A stretch of 64,000 bases of DNA. Origin: Candidatus Coprenecus stercoripullorum (GTDB lineage Bacteria; Bacteroidota; Bacteroidia; Bacteroidales; UBA932). The notes below the pieces were generated by a model, which did not search any database, was not told where the DNA came from, and saw nothing but the letters and a program-made list of their open reading frames with translations. A program made the translations under genes and the position numbers. The stretch spans positions 1 through 64,000 of the forward strand of contig DVLA01000071.1 in the NCBI GenBank assembly GCA_018715745.1, in the 5' to 3' direction. Below, one piece after another: positions 18,494-26,769 of the stretch. The first letter of the stretch is position 1. Each line of letters opens with the position of its first letter.

Positions 18494-20471
18494 GCACTAT
18501 GACGTCATAGTAATCGGTGCAGGCCATGCCGGATGCGAGGCCGCCGCTGCCGCCGCCCGGATTTGCAAATCGGTCCTGCTTATCACTATGGACATGGCAA
18601 AAATTGCCCAAATGTCCTGTAATCCTTCTATTGGTGGTATAGCTAAAGGGCAATTAATCAGAGAGATAGATGCTTTAGGGGGCTATTCTGCCATTGTGAC
18701 CGATGCTTCGACCATCCAGTTCAGGATGCTTAACAAGTCCAAGGGACCGGCCATGTGGAGCCCGAGGGCACAATGCGACAGGATGTCATATTCTCTCAAC
18801 TGGCGTTATATTCTCGAAAATATACCTAATCTTGATTTGTGGCAGGATACTGTCGCTTCCTTTTCCTTCTCGCAAGGCAGGGTAAATTCCCTTACAACAG
18901 TTCTCGGAGTCGAGTTTACCTCTGATGCCTTTGTCCTGACCGCAGGTACATTCCTGAACGGGAAAATATTCGTAGGTCAGGTCCAGGTCTCTGGGGGCAG
19001 GATCTCGGAACCTTCTTCGGACACCTTGTCAACTTATCTCCGCGATGCCGGAGTGCCTGCAGGACGCATGAAAACGGGCACTCCCCCGAGAATCGACATC
19101 CGCAGTGTGAACCTCGACCGTCTTACGCTGCAGGAGGGTGATGCTGAACCGGAGAAATTTTCCTTTCTGCCATATCGCTCCCCGATACAGGCCGGGGTCG
19201 GACAAATGCACTGCTATATTGCGCACACCAATCCTGATGTGCATGCTGTCCTGCGCTCTGCATTCCATCTTTCCCCCCTTTTCTCCGGTAAGATAACCGG
19301 GATAGGGCCGCGGTATTGTCCGAGTATAGAAGATAAATTGCGGACCTTCGCCGACAAGGAGACTCACCAGCTCTTTCTTGAACCTGAGGGATGGCGGACC
19401 AATGAGTATTACCTTCAAGGTTTTTCATCGTCTTTGCCTTTCGATGTCCAATATGCTGCGTTAAGGAAGATTGATGGTTTTGAGCGGGCTGTTCTTTATC
19501 GTCCGGCCTACGCAATCGAATATGACTACTTCGACCCTACGTATCTTTATCCTACCTTACGCTCCAAAGTATTGGATAATCTTTTTCTTGCCGGTCAGGT
19601 AAACGGTACGACCGGATATGAGGAAGCCGCTGCCCAGGGCCTTTATGCGGGAATCAATGCCGCTTTTCATGTTTGCGGCAAGGACCCTTTTGTACTCAGG
19701 AGAGATGAGTCTTATATCGGCGTGCTTATTGATGACCTTATCAATAAGGGGGTAGATGAGCCCTACAGGCTTTTTACCTCGCGGGCCGAGTACCGTATTC
19801 TGTTGCGACAGGATAATGCAGACATGAGGCTTACCCCTGTGGCTGAAAAATACTCTCTCGCCGACAGTATCAGAATACGCCTGTTCCACAAGAAGGCTGA
19901 GGTTCAGAAGAGGCTCTCCGATGGACTTTTGCATACGAAAGTTTCCCCGGATTTGATAAACGGTTTATTAGTTTCATCCGGGACTTCCCGGATAGAGTCG
20001 GCAAAACCCCTGTCTTCGCTTTTACAGCGCCCGCAGCTTTCCTTCGATGACCTTTATAAGTTTGTTCCACGTGGAACGCGGGCTTCCATATCGAGGCTTT
20101 CAAAGATTGATACTTATATTTTAGATGGGAAGAGCGATCTTTCCATCTATTTAAGTCTTCCTTTCAAGCCTCAAGTTTCAGGGCAGTCACTAATCGAGAC
20201 TTCGCTGTTTGACGCTTCGACCTCTGAGGTAGAGATTGAAATCAAATATTCAGGCTATATTGAGAGGGAGGCTGCGATGGCGTCGAAAATGCGAAAGCTG
20301 GAAAATCTCAAGATTCCGTCAGATTTCGATTTTTCCAAAATCACTTCGCTTTCAACCGAAGGCAGGATGAAATTACTTAAGCATAGACCAGAGTCTATAG
20401 CTCAGGCGTCTCGGATTCCCGGGGTTTCTCCTTCGGATATTTCCGTTCTTCTTGTATATTTCGGCAGATAG
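18486..20471 (+). CDS. mnmG: tRNA uridine-5-carboxymethylaminomethyl modification enzyme MnmG
   Basis: MnmG (GidA), with MnmE, uses FAD and a folate to modify U34 of tRNAs. The 661-residue protein begins with the FAD fold VIVIGAGHAGCEAA, then carries the family signatures SCNPSIGGIAKG and GPAMWSPRAQ, and ends in the conserved helical domain (VEIEIKYSGYIEREA...PGVSPSDISVLL). It is about 30 residues longer than the usual 620-630. Most of the excess seems to lie between the segments LSFDDLYKF and VEIEIKYSGYI, where about 57 residues replace some 20 in the E. coli protein (from memory). A parS-like palindrome is embedded in that stretch. It overlaps ybeY by 8 bases. Confidence 0.95.
   Translation: MLKHYDVIVIGAGHAGCEAAAAAARICKSVLLITMDMAKIAQMSCNPSIGGIAKGQLIREIDALGGYSAIVTDASTIQFRMLNKSKGPAMWSPRAQCDRMSYSLNWRYILENIPNLDLWQDTVASFSFSQGRVNSLTTVLGVEFTSDAFVLTAGTFLNGKIFVGQVQVSGGRISEPSSDTLSTYLRDAGVPAGRMKTGTPPRIDIRSVNLDRLTLQEGDAEPEKFSFLPYRSPIQAGVGQMHCYIAHTNPDVHAVLRSAFHLSPLFSGKITGIGPRYCPSIEDKLRTFADKETHQLFLEPEGWRTNEYYLQGFSSSLPFDVQYAALRKIDGFERAVLYRPAYAIEYDYFDPTYLYPTLRSKVLDNLFLAGQVNGTTGYEEAAAQGLYAGINAAFHVCGKDPFVLRRDESYIGVLIDDLINKGVDEPYRLFTSRAEYRILLRQDNADMRLTPVAEKYSLADSIRIRLFHKKAEVQKRLSDGLLHTKVSPDLINGLLVSSGTSRIESAKPLSSLLQRPQLSFDDLYKFVPRGTRASISRLSKIDTYILDGKSDLSIYLSLPFKPQVSGQSLIETSLFDASTSEVEIEIKYSGYIEREAAMASKMRKLENLKIPSDFDFSKITSLSTEGRMKLLKHRPESIAQASRIPGVSPSDISVLLVYFGR
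20063..20078. other. parS-like palindrome inside mnmG
   Basis: TGTTCCACGTGGAACG matches the bacterial parS pattern TGTTnCACGTGnAACA at all but the last base. parS is the loading site for ParB/Spo0J in chromosome segregation. Here it is read in frame as part of VPRGT in MnmG. It lies 417 bases from a second, perfect site, which makes a chance match unlikely. parA and parB are not in this window. Confidence 0.65.
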
Positions 20472-20479
20472 GAGATTGT

Positions 20480-20495
20480 TGTTCCACGTGGAACA
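20480..20495. other. parS site between mnmG and the GNAT gene
   Basis: TGTTCCACGTGGAACA is a perfect 16-base palindrome fitting parS (TGTTnCACGTGnAACA) exactly. It occupies the convergent gap between the mnmG stop and the GNAT stop, directly abutting the latter. In most bacteria parS sites cluster within the origin-proximal region, so this window is probably in the origin domain; that is inference. Confidence 0.78.
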
Positions 20496-21359
20496 CTATT
20501 CCATACTGAAGTTGAAAAAAAGGCTGTGTGGGCAATTATTTGAAAGCGGCTTCAGTAAGGCGAACTTTTCCCTGCTTGCTTTTCCTGTTTTTGTTTGACC
20601 CTTTATCGCCGGAGAAAATATTCTTGCATGACGTGCTTCAGGACAGATGGAAAGTACGGTGCTGCAGATATCCGGGAGAGATAATCCGTTAAAATTGTCG
20701 TATCCGCATTCGAGGATATTGAACATGCTGTTGTCATCATCATCCGGAGTGCCTATGATGTATCCTCCGTTCTGCGTCTCTGCTGCTATTCCCTTGCAAT
20801 ATTTTATATACTCGAGAAAAAAACCGTAGATTTCTCTGTCCCATTCCGTATAGCCGCAATCGAGGTTCCTTTTCCTCAATTGAGCTATGCGTTCCGGTGT
20901 CAATGGTCTGAGAAGGACCCTGCTGCGGGATTCTGCGAACAGGGGGATTGTTATATTCTGCCTGTAGAGGTATTGGGAGTATCCGAGATTTTCATAATAT
21001 TTGAAAAGCGATGCAGATGCGGGCCTTGTTACCATAAATTCCATACCGCGTTCCATACTGTCGTTCTCGGCAAATTCCATAAGCCTTGCTGCAAGTCTGC
21101 GCCCCCTGTATTCCGGCATTGTACAGACACCGTACAGATACCCTCCATTCATCGTATGGGCGCCTGCCCCTATGTACTTAAGAGGCATGACTGTGGATGA
21201 TGAAATAATCTCACCCTTTTCTTCGACGATATATGTGACAGATGCCGGAAGACATTTGTCGATAAATATTTTCATGAACCCGTCGTCAGCGTTGAAGCAT
21301 GTTTTCCAGATTGCGGACAACTGCTTTTCGTGGGACGCCCCGGCAATTCCAGTCGTCAT
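20496..21359 (-). CDS. GNAT-family N-acetyltransferase
   Basis: The 287-residue protein has a GNAT domain in its N-terminal half: strand IVEEKGEIISSSTVMP and the acetyl-CoA pyrophosphate loop VCTMPEYRGRRLAARLM (the R-x-x-G-x-A pattern). The C-terminal half (about 170-287) is a second, divergent domain, so the overall shape resembles two-domain GNAT proteins. The acceptor is unknown. The start lies one base after the stop of the upstream acyl-CoA ligase gene, indicating cotranscription. The 3' end abuts the perfect parS site. Confidence 0.82.
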   Translation of the reverse strand: MTTGIAGASHEKQLSAIWKTCFNADDGFMKIFIDKCLPASVTYIVEEKGEIISSSTVMPLKYIGAGAHTMNGGYLYGVCTMPEYRGRRLAARLMEFAENDSMERGMEFMVTRPASASLFKYYENLGYSQYLYRQNITIPLFAESRSRVLLRPLTPERIAQLRKRNLDCGYTEWDREIYGFFLEYIKYCKGIAAETQNGGYIIGTPDDDDNSMFNILECGYDNFNGLSLPDICSTVLSICPEARHARIFSPAIKGQTKTGKASREKFALLKPLSNNCPHSLFFNFSME

Positions 21360-21360
21360 A

Positions 21361-23145
21361 TCAGATTCTGTATATTTCCCTTATAAGCTCCGAATACTTT
21401 TTATGTATGTTGCTCCGTTTGAGCTTGAGAGTCTGGGACAGCATATTGTTGGCCGTGCCCCATTCGTCGCAGACAATCCTTTCACGCTTGATGTGCTCGT
21501 GTGGTGCCGTTTTGGAATTTACTTTCTCTATTTCCTCATGGATCTTCGCTATCACTTTCGGGGCTGCAATGAGCTCATCGTTGTCATTATAACTGATTTT
21601 ATGCTTGGCTGCCCAGAAATGCAGTCTTTCAAAGTCAGGGACAATTATCGCGGAGGCGAATTTCTGGTTCTCGCCTATGACTATGCAGTTGGCTATATAC
21701 GGGGATTCTCTCAGCATGTTCTCGATAACCTGCGGGGCTACGTACTTTCCTACGGACAATTTGAAAATTTCCTTTTTCCTGTCGGTAATCTGGAGATATT
21801 CTCCGTCTACAAGTCTCCCGATGTCCCCTGTGTGCATGAACCCCTCACTGTCGATTACGCTCCGGGTCGCCTCCGGGTCCTTGTAATATCCGGCCATCAC
21901 ATGAGGGCCTTTCGTAAGTATCTCTCCGTCATCGGCAAATTTGAGCTCCGTGCCTTCCATCGGTTTTCCTACGGTGCCTATTACATTGAATCCCTGGACA
22001 GGAGAGTTTACAGCAATTACCGGGGATGTTTCCGTCATTCCGTATCCTTCGTAGATATGCAGTCTGGCCGCATTGAATAGCCTTACGATCTTGGCCTGAA
22101 TGGACGACCCGCCTGAAACTACAAGCATCTCATTCCCTCCCAGTTTTTCACGCCACTTGCTATATACCAGTCTGTCAGCGAGATTCCTCTTGAAATTGTA
22201 AAATTTGCCGTGATTATAATTGTCATAACTGTTACCGAACTTCCAGGCCCAGTCATATACTTTCCTCTTAAAGCCGGTCAGGTTTTTCCCTGCGCTTTCG
22301 AGTTTGTCATACATCATTTCCAGGACACGGGGTACAGCGCAGAACCCGTTCGCATGGCAGTCGGCCAGGTCCCTTGCTATGGTCCCGAGGCTCTCCGCAT
22401 AATAGATGCTTATGCCAATGTACTGGTATTCATAGTTCATGCTTCTTTCGTATACATGGCATAACGGCAGGAAGCTCAGCATCCTCTGGTCTGACGTTAC
22501 CGTCTGTTTGACTGCATGTCCGTAGGCGTTGAACATCAGGTTGCGGTGGGTCAGCATTACACCCTTGGGTGTGCCGGTAGTGCCTGACGTATAGATGATT
22601 GAAGCGACCTCATCCGTATCTATGTCCCTTTTCATTTTCTCCACTGGAACCCTGAGTGTGTCCTCGTGTTCTTCCCCGACCCTGTACAGGTCCCGGAGAC
22701 ATTCGTGAGTGTCCGAATCGTCCATAAGTATGACTCTTGCCGGAGTGTCCATACGTTCTATTATGGGAGACAGCTTCTTTAACTGGCTCTCGCTGCCTAC
22801 GAATATTATCTTTGCATCGCTATGATTGAAGATATGTAGGAAATCATCGTTGCCGAGGGTGGGGTAGACAGGGACATGTATCATGTGCGCGATATTCAAC
22901 CCCATGTCCAAGAAGTTCCATTCCGGCCTGTTGCTGCAGATGGTTATGGCCTTGTCGTCTTTCCCGTATCCATAGTGTACAAGAGCGTAAGCTATGAGAT
23001 GTGAACGCCTTACATAGTCCTTCACGCTGTGTTTTATCCATTTTCCGTGGACTTTCCTGCATAGCATGTCATCCTTTTCTGGGAATCTTTCTTCGAGTTT
23101 TGTAAGAAGGTCGAATGTTCTCGGGAGCTGTTCAATCATAGTCAT
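21361..23145 (-). CDS. Long-chain fatty-acid CoA ligase (AMP-forming)
   Basis: This enzyme activates fatty acids to acyl-CoA through an acyl-adenylate. It has the full set of ANL-superfamily motifs: IIYTSGTTGTPKGVM (P-loop-like A3), YGMTETSP (A5), TGDIGR (A7) and DRKKEIFKLSVGKYVAP (A8/A10 region). The track ORF begins at 23289, well upstream, running back through a terminator and into gcvH. I place the start at the ATG at 23145 (MTMIEQLPRTFDLL, 594 residues); the ATG at 23139 is an alternative. GNAT follows one base after the stop. A second AMP-forming ligase lies at the window end. Confidence 0.9.
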   Translation of the reverse strand: MTMIEQLPRTFDLLTKLEERFPEKDDMLCRKVHGKWIKHSVKDYVRRSHLIAYALVHYGYGKDDKAITICSNRPEWNFLDMGLNIAHMIHVPVYPTLGNDDFLHIFNHSDAKIIFVGSESQLKKLSPIIERMDTPARVILMDDSDTHECLRDLYRVGEEHEDTLRVPVEKMKRDIDTDEVASIIYTSGTTGTPKGVMLTHRNLMFNAYGHAVKQTVTSDQRMLSFLPLCHVYERSMNYEYQYIGISIYYAESLGTIARDLADCHANGFCAVPRVLEMMYDKLESAGKNLTGFKRKVYDWAWKFGNSYDNYNHGKFYNFKRNLADRLVYSKWREKLGGNEMLVVSGGSSIQAKIVRLFNAARLHIYEGYGMTETSPVIAVNSPVQGFNVIGTVGKPMEGTELKFADDGEILTKGPHVMAGYYKDPEATRSVIDSEGFMHTGDIGRLVDGEYLQITDRKKEIFKLSVGKYVAPQVIENMLRESPYIANCIVIGENQKFASAIIVPDFERLHFWAAKHKISYNDNDELIAAPKVIAKIHEEIEKVNSKTAPHEHIKRERIVCDEWGTANNMLSQTLKLKRSNIHKKYSELIREIYRI

Positions 23146-23184
23146 GAAATTTAAATATATGTGGCAAGATAGGAATTTTCCGCA

Positions 23185-23225
23185 AAAAATAAAAAAGAAC
23201 CCTGTCCGTGTAATAGCGGACAGGG
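23185..23225 (-). terminator. Intrinsic terminator after gcvH
   Basis: A 9-base perfect stem (CCCTGTCCG and complement, 8-base loop) is followed on the minus strand by a T-rich run (TTCTTTTTTATTTTTT). It lies 36 bases after the gcvH stop and ahead of the acyl-CoA ligase start, so it ends the ruvA-gcvH unit. Confidence 0.85.
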
Positions 23226-23260
23226 CCCTTTTATGGTAGCGGATGTATGTAAGCTTTTTG

Positions 23261-23635
23261 TTACAGAAGAGCCATATAGGCTTCAGCATCCATCAGCCCG
23301 TCGGCCTCGGAAGGATTTGTCATCTTTATCTTGATCATCCAGCCTTCTCCGTAGGGATCCTTGTTTACAGTTTCCGGAGAGCCTTCAAGGGCTTCATTTA
23401 CTTCTATTATTTCTCCTGAAACGGGCATGAATGCGTCAGCAACTGTCTTTACGGCTTCGATTGCTCCGAATACCTGTTCTTTATCAAGAGTTTCGCCCAT
23501 TGTCTGGATGTCTACGAACACGATGTCTCCAAGCTGGTCCTGGGCGTAGTCGGTAATCCCGACTGTTGCTATTCCGCCATCGATTTTGACCCATTCATGG
23601 TCTTTGGTGTACTTGAGGTCTTTAGGAGTATTCAT
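23261..23635 (-). CDS. gcvH: Glycine cleavage system H protein
   Basis: GcvH is the lipoyl-bearing carrier of the glycine cleavage system, moving the aminomethyl group between the P, T and L proteins. The 124-residue length and sequence are standard: YTKDHEWVK at the start, VGITDYAQDQLGDIVFVD, and the lipoylation site Lys63 in GAIEAVKTVAD. No gcvP, gcvT or lpd gene is nearby, so the other components must be elsewhere. It follows ruvA after 49 bases on the same strand and is closed by an intrinsic terminator. Confidence 0.95.
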   Translation of the reverse strand: MNTPKDLKYTKDHEWVKIDGGIATVGITDYAQDQLGDIVFVDIQTMGETLDKEQVFGAIEAVKTVADAFMPVSGEIIEVNEALEGSPETVNKDPYGEGWMIKIKMTNPSEADGLMDAEAYMALL

Positions 23636-23684
23636 TTTCTTACATGTTTAATAATGCGCAAATGTATGAAAGTTTCGCGATATT

Positions 23685-24269
23685 TCACAGCATCTTAAGA
23701 GCTTTTTTTATAATGTCCTCGAGGGAAATCCCGTTTTCTTTCGCGATTATGGAATAAACTGTTTTCTCTACGGCCGCCTTGGTAAACCCCAGCAGTATAA
23801 GGGCTGAACATGCCTCTTTTGCAAACGGGTTCGTATCGGCCGGCAGCAGGGGTCCGTCCCCGCCTGCTCCCTTTGATACCTTGTCTTTGAGTTCTATGAT
23901 GACTTTCTGGGCCGTTTTGGCGCCGATACCCTTTACAGCCTTGATACGGTTTACATCCGAATTCCCTATGGCCTTGACAACTTCATCGGCAGTTAGCGAA
24001 GAGAGCATCATCCTTGCCGTATTGGGGCCTATGCCCGAGACAGATATGAGAAGGGTGAATATCCACCTTTCGTTTTTGTCGTAAAAGCCGTACAGGGTTT
24101 CTTCGTCTTCCCTCAGGTGGTGGTATATGTAGGCTTTGGCCTCCGGGCTTCCCCTGAATTTGTCATACGAATTGAGCGAAATGGCTATTTTATATCCTAT
24201 CCCGTTGCATTCGAGTATCATTTCCGCCGGATTAAGCTCTTCGATCCGTCCTTTTATATAATCGTACAT
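23685..24269 (-). CDS. ruvA: Holliday-junction DNA helicase subunit RuvA
   Basis: RuvA binds Holliday junctions as a tetramer and loads RuvB. The 194-residue protein has the N-terminal OB domain (MYDYIKGRIEEL...VECNGIGYKI type), two helix-hairpin-helix motifs (LLISVSGIGPNTA and RIKAVKGIGAKTAQKVI) and a C-terminal domain III that contacts RuvB. It is not next to ruvB, which lies 16 kb away, nor to ruvC. It is divergent from sufS with a short gap. Confidence 0.95.
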   Translation of the reverse strand: MYDYIKGRIEELNPAEMILECNGIGYKIAISLNSYDKFRGSPEAKAYIYHHLREDEETLYGFYDKNERWIFTLLISVSGIGPNTARMMLSSLTADEVVKAIGNSDVNRIKAVKGIGAKTAQKVIIELKDKVSKGAGGDGPLLPADTNPFAKEACSALILLGFTKAAVEKTVYSIIAKENGISLEDIIKKALKML

Positions 24270-24296
24270 CCCCTGACAATTTTTTACAAAATTAAT

Positions 24297-24304
24297 TACT
24301 TTTG
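24297..24304 (+). promoter_or_regulatory. -7 box for the sufS operon
   Basis: TACTTTTG matches TAnnTTTG and lies 25 bases before the preferred sufS ATG (24330). The -33 region is not well conserved. Confidence 0.45.
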
Positions 24305-24329
24305 CGTGATTTAAATCTTGTTGCGAGAG

Positions 24330-25553
24330 ATGACAGCCGCAGACGACATAAGGGGCAGATTCCCTTTTCTGAAGAACACTGTGAATGGAAGCCGGCTTTC
24401 CGTGTATTTTGACAATGCAGCCACCTCACAGAAGCCGGATACCGTCATAGATTTGGCAGACAGAATGTTCAGAGGGCTCAATGCAAATGTCCACAGGGCA
24501 GTGCACAGACTCGGGGCCGAGGTTACCGATTTATACGAGGCCGGACGGGAAGCCGCCAGGGAGTTTGTCAATGCCGTGTCCCGGGAGGAGATAATACTTA
24601 CCTCTGGAACGACGGCCTCCATAAATTTGCTTGCGTATACTTTTGGAGAACGTTTCATAAATGAAGGGGATGTCATACTGCTGACCGAAGCAGAGCACCA
24701 TTCCAATATTGTGCCCTGGCAGATGCTTGCCTTGAGAAAGAAGGCCCGCCTGATGTACCTCCCTGTAGATGAAAGAGGTGTATGGCGCATGGATCTTCTT
24801 GAAGGACTGATGTCTTCCGGCCGTGTAAGGATAGTTTCAGCCGCTCATGTGTCCAATGTGCTCGGACTTGTCAATCCGGTAGGGGAACTTGTACGTACTG
24901 CCAGAAAATACGGGGCGTACGTGCATATCGACGGTGCCCAAGGCATAGTTCATTCGCGGGTTGACGTGCAGGCGTTGGACTGCGACTTCTATTCCTTTTC
25001 CGGCCATAAGGTCTATGCGGCGACTGGAACGGGAATACTGTACGGGAAGAAAGGGATTCTGGAACAGTTGCCTCCATGGATGGGAGGAGGGGACATGGTA
25101 GATACGGTTACATACGGAAAGACCACGTACGCCCCGCTTCCGCTGAAGTTCGAGGCCGGGACCCAAAATGTCATAGGAGTAGCGACTCTCGCACCGGCAC
25201 TTCGCTTTGCACGTTCGGCCGATACTCCGGAAATGGAAGCTTACCAGAGGAAAATAGTGGAATATATGACAGAGGAGCTGCATTCCGTAAAGGGGCTGAG
25301 ACTTTACGGGGACGCTCCGGGAAAGATACCCCTTTTTTCTTTTACCGTAGACGGAATTCACCACAGTGACATTGCGACGCTTCTTGACCATTTCGGATTT
25401 GCGGTGCGCTCCGGCCTGATGTGCTCCGAACCTCTTATCGGGCGGTTCGGCCAGTCAGGAATGGTGCGGGCTTCTCTTTTGGTATACAATACGATAGAAG
25501 AGTGTTCGGAATTCATGGCTGCTCTCAGAAAAGCCATAAGGATGTTATCATGA
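24330..25553 (+). CDS. sufS: Cysteine desulfurase SufS
   Basis: SufS takes sulfur from cysteine as a persulfide and hands it to SufE for Fe-S cluster assembly. This PLP enzyme shows the YFDNAATSQKP start, the EAEHHSNIVPW segment, the cofactor-binding DGAQ and FSGHKVYAATGTGILYG (Schiff-base Lys), and the persulfide Cys in RSGLMCSEP. The track starts at TTG 24318; I prefer the ATG at 24330 (407 residues). sufE follows 22 bases later and then a SufT-like gene, so the operon is a sulfur-delivery unit without the SufBCD scaffold. Confidence 0.94.
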   Translation: MTAADDIRGRFPFLKNTVNGSRLSVYFDNAATSQKPDTVIDLADRMFRGLNANVHRAVHRLGAEVTDLYEAGREAAREFVNAVSREEIILTSGTTASINLLAYTFGERFINEGDVILLTEAEHHSNIVPWQMLALRKKARLMYLPVDERGVWRMDLLEGLMSSGRVRIVSAAHVSNVLGLVNPVGELVRTARKYGAYVHIDGAQGIVHSRVDVQALDCDFYSFSGHKVYAATGTGILYGKKGILEQLPPWMGGGDMVDTVTYGKTTYAPLPLKFEAGTQNVIGVATLAPALRFARSADTPEMEAYQRKIVEYMTEELHSVKGLRLYGDAPGKIPLFSFTVDGIHHSDIATLLDHFGFAVRSGLMCSEPLIGRFGQSGMVRASLLVYNTIEECSEFMAALRKAIRMLS

Positions 25554-25575
25554 CAGACAATCAAACAGGATATAT

Positions 25576-25989
25576 ATGGCAACAATACAGGAAGAACAGG
25601 AAAAGGTAATCGGGGAGTTCGCCGTATTCGAAGACTGGATGGACAAATACGAGTATTTGATTGATCTTGGCAAGTCTATGCCGGAAATAGACGGGTCCGC
25701 CAAGACGGAGGATAATCTCATAAAGGGATGCCAGTCGCGGGTATGGCTGGATTACAGGCTTGAAAACGGGCGGCTGTTTTTCAGCGCAGACAGTGACGCT
25801 ATTATTACAAAAGGGATAATTTCCCTGTTAATCAGAGTATATGACGGGCGGACACCGGCGGAAATACTCGCTTCGGACTTTTCGTTTATTGACAGGATAG
25901 GGCTTAAGGAGCATCTTTCGCCTACAAGGGCCAACGGACTCGTGTCAATGATGGCCCGCATAATGACCATAGCCAAGGAAAATGCCTGA
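25576..25989 (+). CDS. sufE: Sulfur acceptor protein SufE
   Basis: SufE accepts the persulfide from SufS and passes it to the scaffold. The 137-residue protein has the expected MDKYEYLIDLGKSMP segment and the active-site Cys52 in IKGCQSRVW; the rest of the fold (GIISLLIRVYDGRTPAEI) is typical. It follows sufS by 22 bases. Its stop overlaps the start of the next gene by 8 bases. Confidence 0.94.
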   Translation: MATIQEEQEKVIGEFAVFEDWMDKYEYLIDLGKSMPEIDGSAKTEDNLIKGCQSRVWLDYRLENGRLFFSADSDAIITKGIISLLIRVYDGRTPAEILASDFSFIDRIGLKEHLSPTRANGLVSMMARIMTIAKENA

Positions 25990-26311
25990 TGATATGGAGA
26001 AGGATATAACTACTTTGACGCGTGATGTAGTTCGGGCGCTCAGGCAGGTGTACGATCCCGAAATACCGGTAAACGTGTATGACCTGGGCCTGATATACAA
26101 TATTGATATAAATGAGGACCATAAGGTGTCGGTGAGGATGACGATGACCGCTCCGAACTGTCCCATGTCCGACTTTCTTCTTGAAGAGGTTCACAATGCG
26201 ATAGCCGATACTCCCGGGGTCACCGATGTGGCCATTGAGCTGACATTCGATCCGCCGTGGGACAAGTCAAGGATGAGTGACGAGGCTTTGCTGGAACTGG
26301 GACTGCTATGA
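25982..26311 (+). CDS. SufT-like MIP18/DUF59 Fe-S assembly factor
   Basis: A 109-residue protein with the MIP18 (DUF59) fold: LRQVYDPEIPVNVYDLGLIYNI at the N terminus and the conserved Cys in MTMTAPNCPMSDF. SufT, PaaD and the N-terminal part of some Mrp proteins belong to this family and help mature Fe-S proteins. Its place directly behind sufS-sufE, overlapping sufE by 8 bases, supports SufT. The next gene, folK, overlaps its stop by 4 bases. Confidence 0.88.
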   Translation: MPDDMEKDITTLTRDVVRALRQVYDPEIPVNVYDLGLIYNIDINEDHKVSVRMTMTAPNCPMSDFLLEEVHNAIADTPGVTDVAIELTFDPPWDKSRMSDEALLELGLL

Positions 26312-26769
26312 AATTCGAGGACAGACCTGTCAGGGTATATCTTATCCTTGGCAGCAATATGGGAGACCGCAGGCGCAATCTGAGCATAGCCCTGTCATTG
26401 ATAGTGACAGAGCTTGCGCCGTATCTCTTTTCCGATGTACGTGAGTCGGATATCATTCAGACAGAGCCCTGGGGGTTCGAGTGTGACACCCCTTTCCTCA
26501 ATCAGGCCGTCACTTTCGAGACGACATGCCCTCCCGAGGCATTGCTCGATGTGTGCAAGTATGTGGAACATAAAATGGGACGCGAAGACGACGGCCCGCA
26601 ATACCTGCCTGACGGCAGGAGGAAATATTTCCCGAGGATTATCGATATTGATATCGTATTGTACGGGGACAGGCACATCGATACCCCGCGCCTGAAAATA
26701 CCCCATCCCCAACTCAAAGAAAGGGAATATGCCGGGAAGCTTGTCGGGCAGCTCCTGCTCAGGGATTGA
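26308..26769 (+). CDS. folK: Hydroxymethyldihydropterin pyrophosphokinase FolK
   Basis: FolK transfers pyrophosphate from ATP to 6-hydroxymethyl-7,8-dihydropterin in folate synthesis. The family motifs are clear in 153 residues: LILGSNMGDRRRNL, QTEPWGFE, FLNQAVTFET, and the signature RIIDIDIVLYGD with PHPQLKERE after it. It overlaps the SufT-like gene by 4 bases and is the last gene of the suf operon. It is convergent with dsbD, overlapping its end by 11 bases. Confidence 0.94.
   Translation: MKFEDRPVRVYLILGSNMGDRRRNLSIALSLIVTELAPYLFSDVRESDIIQTEPWGFECDTPFLNQAVTFETTCPPEALLDVCKYVEHKMGREDDGPQYLPDGRRKYFPRIIDIDIVLYGDRHIDTPRLKIPHPQLKEREYAGKLVGQLLLRD

Noticed and set aside
20060-20500. CACGTG palindromes as transcription-factor sites
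   Set aside because: The full 16-base parS pattern extends well beyond the CACGTG core and one copy is inside a coding region.
23140-23289. Extended N terminus of the acyl-CoA ligase
   Set aside because: It would run through the gcvH terminator and into the gcvH 3' end; the added residues are low-complexity and unlike the family.
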